Assembly (NCBI GenBank): GCA_903929315.1
Contig: CAIYUC010000228.1
Span: forward strand, 1-44,055
Origin: an uncultured Bacteroidales bacterium
Lineage (GTDB): Bacteria > Bacteroidota > Bacteroidia > Bacteroidales > FEN-979
Reading direction: 5' to 3'
Length of the DNA: 44,055 nucleotides
Below are positions 14,664-22,429 of the stretch, piece after piece. The notes below the pieces were generated by a model. It was not told where the DNA came from, ran no database searches, and saw only the letters and a program-made list of their open reading frames with translations. Position 1 is the first letter of the stretch; each line of letters begins with the position of its first letter. Both the position numbers and the translations under genes were made by a program.

Positions 14664-15608
14664 ATGAAAAAACTTGCTGTTGTTGCACTCGGAGGTAATG
14701 CTCTGTTACAAAGTAATCAGACAGGAACGATTGACGAACAGGAAGCCAATGCATATGCTACGGCCGAATGTCTGGTCAAACTGTTACAAAGGGATTACAA
14801 CATTGTTATAACGCACGGGAACGGACCTCAGGTAGGTAATATTATGCTGGCCAATACAGCAGGTAATAAGCTTTATGGACTTCCCGAAATGCCAATGGAT
14901 ATCTGCGTTGCATATTCACAGGGTTTTATTGGTTATATCATAGAGCAACAGTTGAAAAACGTACTGGAGGCCTGCGATATGGACAGGGATATTATTACCA
15001 TTGCCACCCAGGTGCTGGTTAACAAGGATGACCGTGCATTTCAGAAACCGTCGAAACCCGTTGGCCCATTTTATGTGAAAGAAGATGCTGACAAGATTAA
15101 AACCGAGACCGGCGCTTTATTCATGGAAGATTCCAGGGGAAGAGGATGGAGAAAAGTGGTAGCTTCACCGCGTCCTTTGGTTATTATTAATAAAAAGACA
15201 ATTGAAAAAATTGCGCGTGAAGGACATATCGTAATTGCAGTGGGAGGAGGAGGGATACCTGTTTTTTACGTTAAACCTCATAAATTACAAGGTATAGATG
15301 CTGTAATTGATAAAGATCTTGCATCCGCATTGCTTGCTTCACAGATCAATGCTGATAAATTCTTTATCCTGACGGATGTGCCAAAAGTTTGTCTTAATTA
15401 CAATACTCCCGAGGAAAAAGCAATCGATAGGATGACGATCGCAGAAGCGCAAGATTATCTTGACGAAGGCCAGTTCCCCGACGGAAGTATGGGACCCAAA
15501 ATCAAGGCTGCAATACACTTCGTCGAACACTCAGGAAAGGATACCATTATCACAAAAACAACCTTATTGGGCATCGATAATGGTGGAACGAGAATCACCT
15601 TGGTTTAA
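14664..15608 (+). CDS. arcC: Carbamate kinase
   Basis: The 314-residue amino-acid-kinase family enzyme makes ATP and carbamate from carbamoyl phosphate and ADP. Seen in order: VVALGGNALL (about 6-15), VITHGNGPQVGNI (about 48-60), PMDICVAYSQGFIGY, then RGWRKVVASPRP, VIAVGGGGIPV, AVIDKDLASALLA, FFILTDVPKVCLN, and GQFPDGSMGPKIKAA near the end. These features are specific for carbamate kinase among its relatives. No arginine deiminase or ornithine carbamoyltransferase is adjacent, but a citrulline-forming DDAH lies 11 kb away. Its stop codon is the first part of a long heptad array. Confidence 0.95.
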   Translation: MKKLAVVALGGNALLQSNQTGTIDEQEANAYATAECLVKLLQRDYNIVITHGNGPQVGNIMLANTAGNKLYGLPEMPMDICVAYSQGFIGYIIEQQLKNVLEACDMDRDIITIATQVLVNKDDRAFQKPSKPVGPFYVKEDADKIKTETGALFMEDSRGRGWRKVVASPRPLVIINKKTIEKIAREGHIVIAVGGGGIPVFYVKPHKLQGIDAVIDKDLASALLASQINADKFFILTDVPKVCLNYNTPEEKAIDRMTIAEAQDYLDEGQFPDGSMGPKIKAAIHFVEHSGKDTIITKTTLLGIDNGGTRITLV

Positions 15609-15696
15609 TTACTGATTACGAATTACGGATTATGTATTCGTCATCCGTCATTCTCGAATTCGTCATTGGTTAAAATAACTCACCAGTTCTTATTGC
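15606..15696. repeat. Long heptad array (13 units) starting at the arcC stop codon
   Basis: Thirteen consecutive heptads begin with the arcC TAA (taattac, tgattac, then gaattac) and drift gradually to tcatccg, tcattct, gtcattg and ccagttc. It ends 10 bp before the stop of the convergent histidine kinase gene. The central 50 bp match the array at 10904-10980 in the same orientation. Confidence 0.8.
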
Positions 15697-15706
15697 CTTA
15701 AGCCTG

Positions 15707-17368
15707 CTAGACATTTAGGTTTTGGAATGAGATATGAAAACTTGTTCCTTTATTTTTTTCGATCTCCAATTTTGCCCCGAGTTGTTCAATCAATAGTTTA
15801 ACAATGAACATTCCTGTAGAAGCTGGCTTCTCAAATGAAAAATCAACAGGAAGTCCTACACCATTATCTTCAATCGTCAGCCTGTAATATCCGCCGTTAT
15901 TGATCTCCGGTTTAAGAATAATATGAACTTCACCCTCCTGGTGATCGGGGAATGCATATTTGATCGCATTTGTAATGAGTTCGTTGGTGATCAATCCTAA
16001 AGGTAATGCTGTTTTAATAGATATGTTAATGGGTGCTATATCTGTTGCCAGTTGGATGTTACCTTCTCCTAGAGTACCTAAGATGACAGATGCTAAGGAA
16101 TAAAGATAATTTGACAAGGGTATGCGGTCAAGAATATCAGAACGGTAAAGATATTCGTGGATCAGGGCCATCGAACGGATCCGCATTTCAATATCTTTCA
16201 TGGGTTTCCTGAGTTCCGGGTTCGGGTAATTACGAATTTGGATGCTTATTAGACTAATTACAATGGCAAGATTGTTTTTCACCCGGTGGTGAATTTCCCT
16301 GAGCATGATTTCCTTCTGTTCCGCGCTCCTCAGTTTAAGCTCCTCCACCTCCTTTTTCCTGGAAACGTCCCTGAAGATCATCATTACCTGAACTATTTTT
16401 TTATTGCTGATAATCGGTATTTTGCGAATTTCGATATAGAACGTTTCCTCGTTGATGTTATATTTTATTTCACAAATATGAGTATTGCCGGTAGAAAGAA
16501 CAAAATCCATCTTCTCAAAAAAAGAATCAACTAATTCCGGATAAAGTTCAGAAAATTGCTTTCCTTTCAATTCATAATGCTTTCTGTAACCCGCATCCCA
16601 TTCCATAAATGCAGCATTCACAAGAACAATTCGCATATCCATGTCAACAACAAAAACCATATCTGGAATCGCATCGATCGCATCGTGATATTTTTGCTTG
16701 GATTGAATCAACGCAGTTTCTGCAAATTCCTTTTTTTCCATTTCATTTTTCAGTACTGCGTAATTTCCTGTAAGTTCATTCTGCTGCATAAAATCTTTCC
16801 TGTTCTTCTTCTCAAAGATGTAAGCAATAAAAAAGCCTACCGAAGTCATAGAGATTACAAACAGAAGCTGACTAAGGAAAACTTCAGGGTCATCCTGGTA
16901 ACTTTTGTTATAGATAATTGCAAGAATGTAAGATAATAGACATATTGTGCCAATTATCAAAAGGTTTCTTAACCGGATCCGGTAAAAAGTAAAAACCCCG
17001 ACGATAACAAGGCCAACCCAGGTATAGTAAAAACTGTATCCTTTCTGATGAACATCCGTAAATGCACCGATCGAAAAAATAGCAATAGCCACGAGAAGGT
17101 TAACAATGGTTAATGAAGTATTCAGCCCTTTTTGGAGCGCTTTTATGGATATTATGGCAATTGAAATTAGTAAGTAGGGAAAAATGACACCAAATCGAAG
17201 AAAAAATATGTCAAAATCGGAACCGGGGAAAAGGGCTTCATTTATTAAGGCATTGAGGAAAAAAAGACAGAGTGTAAGGATCAGTCCAATCCTCATTATC
17301 GGGATTGAACCTTGTAAATGATAGTCAAGAAACTCTTTTTCAAAATTATTTTTTGACTTTGCATCCAT
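15707..17368 (-). CDS. Membrane sensor histidine kinase (PAS, HisKA_2/HATPase_c)
   Basis: I start at the ATG at 17368 (MDAKSKNNFEKEF), giving 553 residues. The frame extends eight codons further, but only to a TTG. Residues 20-190 hold about six hydrophobic helices. A short coiled region and a PAS domain follow (about 230-345, ALIQSKQKYHDAIDAIPDMV). Then comes the HisKA_2 box EIHHRVKNNLAIVISLISIQ with phosphoacceptor His, and a HATPase domain (NELITNAIKYAF, DNGVGLP, STGMFIVKLL). This subfamily is common in Bacteroidetes. No response regulator is adjacent. It lies 80-90 bp downstream of hydG on the same strand and may be co-transcribed. Its stimulus is unknown. Confidence 0.9.
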   Translation of the reverse strand: MDAKSKNNFEKEFLDYHLQGSIPIMRIGLILTLCLFFLNALINEALFPGSDFDIFFLRFGVIFPYLLISIAIISIKALQKGLNTSLTIVNLLVAIAIFSIGAFTDVHQKGYSFYYTWVGLVIVGVFTFYRIRLRNLLIIGTICLLSYILAIIYNKSYQDDPEVFLSQLLFVISMTSVGFFIAYIFEKKNRKDFMQQNELTGNYAVLKNEMEKKEFAETALIQSKQKYHDAIDAIPDMVFVVDMDMRIVLVNAAFMEWDAGYRKHYELKGKQFSELYPELVDSFFEKMDFVLSTGNTHICEIKYNINEETFYIEIRKIPIISNKKIVQVMMIFRDVSRKKEVEELKLRSAEQKEIMLREIHHRVKNNLAIVISLISIQIRNYPNPELRKPMKDIEMRIRSMALIHEYLYRSDILDRIPLSNYLYSLASVILGTLGEGNIQLATDIAPINISIKTALPLGLITNELITNAIKYAFPDHQEGEVHIILKPEINNGGYYRLTIEDNGVGLPVDFSFEKPASTGMFIVKLLIEQLGAKLEIEKNKGTSFHISFQNLNV

Positions 17369-17459
17369 CGGATGGCTACGATTTTGATGCAATATAATAA
17401 AAAAATTAATGGAACAGCAAGAAATTCGATAAAACTATTAAATTTCATTTTTAATTAAA

Positions 17460-18890
17460 CTAAAAATAAAGATCGCGCTTCCCTTCTTTTATTAATTGAA
17501 TCTTTTGAATAAGCTTATTTTTAAGGGCACCCGGGCCCATTTCAGCCAGTTTTTCTTCCAGTAACTGATTTCCTTTAATTTTTGTTTCGGGTGGCGCATA
17601 ATCTTCAAGGTATTCTGCCATGGTGAGTAAAGCATTCGGTTGACAGTATCTTTTAATGAATCCGGGAACAGAGAATTCCATAAAATGTTCCCCGGTTCTT
17701 CCCAGCCGGTAACATGCCGTACAAAATGAAGGGATATATTTATGATCGATCAGCTCTTCCATTATTTCGTTCAGAGAACGGTTGTCATTGATCTGGAATT
17801 GTTCAAAGTCGATATCCTGTCTTTCACCGTCAATATGTTTCGAATAACCGCCCATCTCAATATTGGTTCCCCCATCGATCTGTGAAACCCCGAATTGAAG
17901 AATTTCATCACGGATGGCCGATGATTCACGCGCTGTAAGTATCAACCCGGTGTATGGAACGGATAAACGAAGGATTGCCACCAGTCTAGTAAAATCGTAA
18001 TCGCTGACGATATAACCCTGATCGATAGTAAGCTGGGATGCATTTTGCAGTCTTGGAAACGAAATGGTATGCGGACCTACGTTATAAACAGCCTCAAAAT
18101 GATTCGTATGCCTGACTAATCCCATGACGTCGAAACGCCAGTCGTACAATCCGAATAAAGTTCCGATGCCGACATCATCAATTCCCGCTTCCTGTGCCCT
18201 GTCCAGCGAAGTAACCCTCCATTCATAGTTGTGTTTTATCCCTCCCTGATGAACTTTACTATAGATTTCCTGGTGATAAGTTTCCTGGAATATCTGGTAA
18301 GTACCGATCTTTGCATTCTTTACGATCCTGAATCCGTCAATATCAAGTGGTGCCGCATTGATATTGACCCTCCTTATTTCGCCGTGTCCGCTTTTAACTC
18401 CATAAACAATACCTACTGTCTCAGCGATGAATTCAGCATTGTATCTGGGATGTTCCCCATAAACCAGGATCAATCGCTTATGACCGGAGTCTTCAAGGGC
18501 TTTTACCTGTTCGATAAGCTCCTCCCTGCTGAGAGTAATCCTTTTAATAATTTTATTGGATGTTTTAAATCCGCAATATTCACAATTGTTGATACAATAA
18601 TTTCCGATATAGAGCGGTGCAAATAATACGATTCTCTCTCCGTAAACTTTTTGTTTAAGCGTTTTTGCACCCTCCTTGATCTCCTCCACCAGTTCCGGAT
18701 CGCCGGCATTGATAAGAATAGCGGTTTCTTCCAGGGTGAGACGGTTTTTATCCAAGGATTTGGCAATGATCTCCCGTACCCTTTCCTTTGTGGGAATGGC
18801 AGAATGTATGATTTCCCATATTTCATCAACGTCAATGAAAGGTTTCATCCGTTCATCCCTAATCTTTAATATTTCTGGACTGAATAACAT
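17460..18890 (-). CDS. hydG: [FeFe]-hydrogenase H-cluster maturation radical SAM enzyme HydG
   Basis: HydG cleaves tyrosine to make the CO and CN ligands of the hydrogenase H-cluster. The radical SAM motif is CINNCEYC. YGEHPRYNAEFI and the C-terminal second cluster motif are present: FCTACYRLGRTGEHFME to KRYC, an exact CX2CX22C spacing that distinguishes HydG from ThiH. I choose the ATG at 18890 (476 residues, near the usual length). The longer frame starts at a TTG at 18917 that lies inside the -7 promoter element. An internal ATG at 18848 is possible. hydE, hydF and hydrogenase genes are not in the window. Confidence 0.93.
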   Translation of the reverse strand: MLFSPEILKIRDERMKPFIDVDEIWEIIHSAIPTKERVREIIAKSLDKNRLTLEETAILINAGDPELVEEIKEGAKTLKQKVYGERIVLFAPLYIGNYCINNCEYCGFKTSNKIIKRITLSREELIEQVKALEDSGHKRLILVYGEHPRYNAEFIAETVGIVYGVKSGHGEIRRVNINAAPLDIDGFRIVKNAKIGTYQIFQETYHQEIYSKVHQGGIKHNYEWRVTSLDRAQEAGIDDVGIGTLFGLYDWRFDVMGLVRHTNHFEAVYNVGPHTISFPRLQNASQLTIDQGYIVSDYDFTRLVAILRLSVPYTGLILTARESSAIRDEILQFGVSQIDGGTNIEMGGYSKHIDGERQDIDFEQFQINDNRSLNEIMEELIDHKYIPSFCTACYRLGRTGEHFMEFSVPGFIKRYCQPNALLTMAEYLEDYAPPETKIKGNQLLEEKLAEMGPGALKNKLIQKIQLIKEGKRDLYF

Positions 18891-18914
18891 TTCCGGAGTT
18901 TTCGGTTTCCCGTG

Positions 18915-18922
18915 CAAAGGTA
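18915..18922 (-). promoter_or_regulatory. -7 promoter element TACCTTTG for hydG
   Basis: Exact TAnnTTTG on the minus strand. Transcription would begin near 18908, about 18 nt before the ATG at 18890. This makes the TTG at 18917 impossible as a start codon for this transcript. Confidence 0.6.
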
Positions 18923-18967
18923 CAAAAACCAGGAAAACAGCAGTTAAAACCTTATGAAAATCAATTT

Positions 18968-19855
18968 TTATTGGCGTCTTAGCTTCTTTTCGGAAATAAA
19001 AACACCGGCAATTACCATGAGAATACCGGCGATTTTTCCTGCTGTAAATAATTCTGAAATGATAAAATAAGAAAAGACAGTTGTAAAAACCGGGATAAGA
19101 TTTGTATATATGTTGGCTTTGCTGATACCAATAGACCTTAGCGTGATAGTATAAAAAATATAAGAAACAGAGGAAGCAAGAATCGCAAGCAGAAAGAGTG
19201 AAGAGAGAATTTCAAAATTCATCCGGACCTTCATAAAATGCTGAAAATTAAAGACCAGGAAAAGAGGTAAAAAAAGGAATACCCCGATCAGATTTTGCAA
19301 GGAAATGATGGTAAGGGGGGAATAACGATACGTGAGCTTTTTCAGGAGGACTGAATAAATCAGTGCAGCCAGAACAGCTCCTGACAGGAAATAAAGTCCC
19401 CTTGGATCTACCATCAATGAATATTGCTTATTGATCAGCATGATAATGATCCCGGAAAAGCAGAGCACGATACCTGCGATATGCGGAAATGATATTTTTT
19501 CACGGAAATAGACATAAGCAACAACTGGTGAAAAAACAGGGATCGTCGCAATGATCGCCGATGTTATGGCAGGTGTGGTAAACTTTAAACCGTTATTTTC
19601 ACCCAGAAAATATAAAAAAGGATTAAATACAGCACTGAGAAGTAATAATCCAAAATCTTTTTTTTGGATATGTTCATATTTCCTGAAAAACAAAATAATC
19701 AGAAAAAGAAAACAGGATGAAATGACCAGACGCAGAAAAATAATGGTGACCGGTTGGTAATAACGCAGGAGGATAGTAGTCCAGATGAATGACATTCCCC
19801 AGAAAAGCATGGCCGTGAAACCATAGAAATAAACCGGTAGATTCAGTTTTTTCAT
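18968..19855 (-). CDS. EamA/DMT-family transporter
   Basis: The 295-residue protein has about ten transmembrane helices in two EamA repeats. The first repeat has FWGMSFIWTTILLRYYQPVTIIFLRLVISS, and GENNGLKFTTPAITSAIIATIPVFSPVVAYVYFREK closes its half. The second repeat ends NIYTNLIPVFTTVFSYFIISELFTAGKIAGILMVIAGVFISE. Members export amino acids, nucleosides or other metabolites, and the substrate is unknown. It precedes hydG on the same strand, but the promoter at 18915-18922 suggests that hydG starts its own transcript. It is intact, unlike the remnant at 14278-14534. Confidence 0.9.
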   Translation of the reverse strand: MKKLNLPVYFYGFTAMLFWGMSFIWTTILLRYYQPVTIIFLRLVISSCFLFLIILFFRKYEHIQKKDFGLLLLSAVFNPFLYFLGENNGLKFTTPAITSAIIATIPVFSPVVAYVYFREKISFPHIAGIVLCFSGIIIMLINKQYSLMVDPRGLYFLSGAVLAALIYSVLLKKLTYRYSPLTIISLQNLIGVFLFLPLFLVFNFQHFMKVRMNFEILSSLFLLAILASSVSYIFYTITLRSIGISKANIYTNLIPVFTTVFSYFIISELFTAGKIAGILMVIAGVFISEKKLRRQ

Positions 19856-19945
19856 ACTGCAGTAAAATTACTTTTTTTCCGTATCTTTAAAAAAAGTTGT
19901 AACATTCGAAAATTCATCAAGTCTTTCGATAAAAGTTCAGGGATT

Positions 19946-20518
19946 TTGAGACCACTTTATAAAGACATCCACCTTGATCTGATAAATGAGTGCAAGACGG
20001 GAAGTCGTACCGCCCAGTACAAAATATATAAATTATATTATAAAGCCATGTTCAACACCAGTCTGAGAATCGTCAACGATATAGCCGAAGCACAAGATGT
20101 CATGCAGGAATCCTTCCTCGATGCTTTTCAGAAGATTGACACCTATTCCGGAGAAGGCAGTTTCGGTTCCTGGTTAAAACGGATCGTGGTCAATAACTCG
20201 TTGGATGTACTTCGAAAGTCGAAAGATATTATTTCTCTTGAAGACAATGAAATCGACCTTATCGCTGAAGAAGATCAGGTTGACGAAACAGAGATCCAAT
20301 TCCAGGTGGACGAAATTAAAAAAGCAATCATGTTGCTGCCTGATGAATACCGTGTCGTCATCTCATTGTTTTTGCTTGAAGGATATGACCATGAGGAAAT
20401 CAGTACTATATTGAATATTTCCAACAATTCATCCAGAACAAGGTATTCGAGGGCAAGGCAGAAAGTTTTACAGATATTAAAAGCGGAGAAAGTCAAAAAA
20501 AGCTTTAGCAGGAATTAA
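19946..20518 (+). CDS. ECF-type RNA polymerase sigma factor
   Basis: The 190-residue sigma-70 family protein has region 2 (YKIYKLYYKAMFNTSLRI, then DIAEAQDVMQESFLDAFQKI, then WLKRIVVNNSLDVLRK). Region 4 is LLPDEYRVVISLFLLEGYDHEEISTILNIS followed by RTRYSRARQKVLQ. The start is a TTG at 19946. It is the only sensible start before the conserved region, because no ATG lies in frame upstream. A near -7 element (TATCTTTA) lies about 65 bp before it. It heads a four-gene set with a probable anti-sigma protein and two envelope proteins, and is expected to control them in response to an envelope signal. Confidence 0.92.
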   Translation: MRPLYKDIHLDLINECKTGSRTAQYKIYKLYYKAMFNTSLRIVNDIAEAQDVMQESFLDAFQKIDTYSGEGSFGSWLKRIVVNNSLDVLRKSKDIISLEDNEIDLIAEEDQVDETEIQFQVDEIKKAIMLLPDEYRVVISLFLLEGYDHEEISTILNISNNSSRTRYSRARQKVLQILKAEKVKKSFSRN

Positions 20519-20580
20519 TCATCATCATTAAACAGGAATCAATAAATAGCATGCAGTAAATGTTAATCATATAAAATCCT

Positions 20581-21120
20581 ATGAAAGATCTTGAAAAATA
20601 TGTAAAAGACAACCTGGAACTTTTCAATGATGCCGAACCGGAGCCGGATCACTTTGAGAAGTTCAGGAATAAGCTTGAACTGCAGGGAAACGGAGGTTAC
20701 AATATTCAAAGATCGGGAATGATGCTTAAAATTGCCGCTGCCATTTTGATATTTCTAATGACTGCAGTTTTTATTTTCGATTACTCCATCCATGGGTTGA
20801 GAAACATGCTTGCCCCGCAAACTGCAGCAGTTGTTTTTCCTGCTGATGTCAGTGACGCTATGCAATACTATTCCCAGGAAGCCTCACAAGGGATGAATGA
20901 AATAAATCAATTGGCCGGATCAGGTGAAGAAGCCCAACAGTTAAAGGCTATGGCATCAAAAGACCTGAGATCATTGGATGCCAATACATCAGAACTGACC
21001 AGGGCCTACCGGGACAATCCGGATGATGAACGTATCACTGCCGCAATAATAAGGAATCAACAAATGAAAGAAACCATTATCAAAAATATAATTCAGGAGA
21101 TGAACCAAACAAAAAAATGA
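20581..21120 (+). CDS. Single-pass membrane protein, probable anti-sigma factor
   Basis: The 179-residue product starts MKDLEKYVKDNLELFNDAEP and has EPDHFEKFRNKLE, a short cytoplasmic region like those of Bacteroidetes anti-sigma or regulatory proteins. One membrane helix follows at about residues 47-67 (MMLKIAAAILIFLMTAVFIF). A periplasmic helical domain follows, with SDAMQYYSQEASQGMNEI and repeated Gln/Asn-rich helices. There is no zinc-binding anti-sigma motif (HxxxCxxC). Its position 62 bp behind the ECF gene is the main reason for the functional suggestion. I do not recognise the periplasmic part. Confidence 0.75.
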   Translation: MKDLEKYVKDNLELFNDAEPEPDHFEKFRNKLELQGNGGYNIQRSGMMLKIAAAILIFLMTAVFIFDYSIHGLRNMLAPQTAAVVFPADVSDAMQYYSQEASQGMNEINQLAGSGEEAQQLKAMASKDLRSLDANTSELTRAYRDNPDDERITAAIIRNQQMKETIIKNIIQEMNQTKK

Positions 21121-21125
21121 ATTCA

Positions 21126-21188
21126 GAATTTAAAAAGCAAAAATCAAAAAGCAAAAAGCAAAATGCAAAATGCAAAATGCAAAATTAA
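21126..21188. repeat. Heptad array (9 units), AAAAGCA to AAATGCA
   Basis: Nine in-register heptads: gaattta, then aaaagca variants, then three identical aaatgca copies, then aaattaa. It begins 5 bp after the stop codon of the putative anti-sigma gene. Confidence 0.8.
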
Positions 21189-21235
21189 AAAATCATTATC
21201 AGTCTCAATTACAATTAATTACTATATTGACCATA

Positions 21236-21295
21236 ATAACAACGAATAACTATGAATAACAACGAATAATAACGAATAACAAAAAATAACAACAA
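21236..21295. repeat. Decamer array ATAACAACGA (6 units)
   Basis: Six 10-bp units in exact register (ataacaacga, ataactatga and variants). The array ends on the A of an ATG at 21295-21297, so it creates a false upstream start for the next gene. Confidence 0.85.
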
Positions 21296-21306
21296 TGACC
21301 AATCCC

Positions 21307-22356
21307 ATGAAAGCAATACTTAAATATTCAGCAGCAATCGTAATTCTTTTTTTCACGGGAATTAATACGCTGACTGCCCATGATGATTTTTTGAAGGTCA
21401 TCAAAAAGGAGTATACAATCAACCCGGATGCTAAACTTATCATTGATAACAAATTTGGCGAAGTTCATTGCGACAATTGGGAAAAGAACAGTATATCGAT
21501 CGAAGTAATAATAACGGTCGAGGCTTTAAATGAAAGTGCTGCAGCCAGGATACTGGACAAAATTTCTATAGTTATTAATGGATCTTTATCGCAGGTTGAA
21601 GCCAGAACGGTTTTTGCAGAGGGTGATTTTCATGGAAAAAACAGGATCCACATCGATTATAAGATCCACATGCCAGTGAGCATCAACCTTGACCTTACCA
21701 ATAAATTCGGGGATATTTACATCAATGAATTGGGAGGTACAGGAAAAATCGATCTTTCTTATGGTAATATGGAGGTGAATAAATTAACCAATTCCGATAA
21801 CCTTCTTAACATCAAATTCAGTAAAGCCAATATAGCATCCATCCGGGGCGCTGTTTTAACTTTAAAGTATTCTGATATACAGATTGAATATGCCGGAAGC
21901 CTGAGGATGGATTCAAAATATTCTACTATTGATGCGGCACAGGTCATATCCATTACAGGTTCCTATGAAGGGGGAAAATTGAATATGGAAAGTTCCACTG
22001 CGGTCGACAGCAAATCAAAATTCTCAGATTTAAATATCACCCGGATAAGCAAATCACTAACTCTGGATCTTCAATATGGAAACTGTGATGTTCATGAGAT
22101 GCCTGCAGATTTTACAAATATCAGCATCCTGAATAAATATGGGAATGTTTCGATAGGGATCAGTAAAGAAGCCAGTTATAACCTTGATGCGGACCTCAAA
22201 TTCTGTGACCTGGATTTCCCTGAAGACAAAGCGAATCTGACCCGGAAAGTCGTTACCAACACTACGAAATCCTATAAGGCAACCGTCGGAAAAGACGTAA
22301 ATCCATCTGCCAGGGTGACCATCCAAAGCGAGTATGGAAATGTCTCCCTGGAATAA
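21307..22356 (+). CDS. Exported beta-helix protein, DUF4097-like
   Basis: The 349-residue protein starts at the ATG at 21307 (MKAILKYSAAIVILFFTGIN, signal peptide). The ATG at 21295 belongs to the decamer array. The mature protein is built from short repeats of about 20 residues around [KNY]-[FY]-G/S-[DN]-[IVL]: NKFGEVHCDNW, NKFGDIYINEL, SYGNMEVNKL, KYSDIQIEYA, KFSDLNITRI, QYGNCDVHEM, NKYGNVSIGI, SEYGNVSLE. This periodicity fits a right-handed beta-helix as in DUF4097 adhesin-like proteins. It should sit in the periplasm or on the surface. It belongs to the ECF sigma set, and its molecular role is unknown. Confidence 0.85.
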   Translation: MKAILKYSAAIVILFFTGINTLTAHDDFLKVIKKEYTINPDAKLIIDNKFGEVHCDNWEKNSISIEVIITVEALNESAAARILDKISIVINGSLSQVEARTVFAEGDFHGKNRIHIDYKIHMPVSINLDLTNKFGDIYINELGGTGKIDLSYGNMEVNKLTNSDNLLNIKFSKANIASIRGAVLTLKYSDIQIEYAGSLRMDSKYSTIDAAQVISITGSYEGGKLNMESSTAVDSKSKFSDLNITRISKSLTLDLQYGNCDVHEMPADFTNISILNKYGNVSIGISKEASYNLDADLKFCDLDFPEDKANLTRKVVTNTTKSYKATVGKDVNPSARVTIQSEYGNVSLE

Positions 22357-22429
22357 TTCAGTCAGTTAATAAACCAATAATTCACATATCAACAAATCAA
22401 AAATTCAACAATTCTAAAAAATAGGTGCT

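Noticed and set aside
14477-14698. 73-codon plus-strand frame before arcC
   Set aside because: It runs over the EamA remnant in antisense and then through the GC hairpin, ending in the arcC start in another frame.
21126-21188. Possible CRISPR array
   Set aside because: The units are 7 bp with no spacers between them, so this is a simple tandem array. No cas genes are present.
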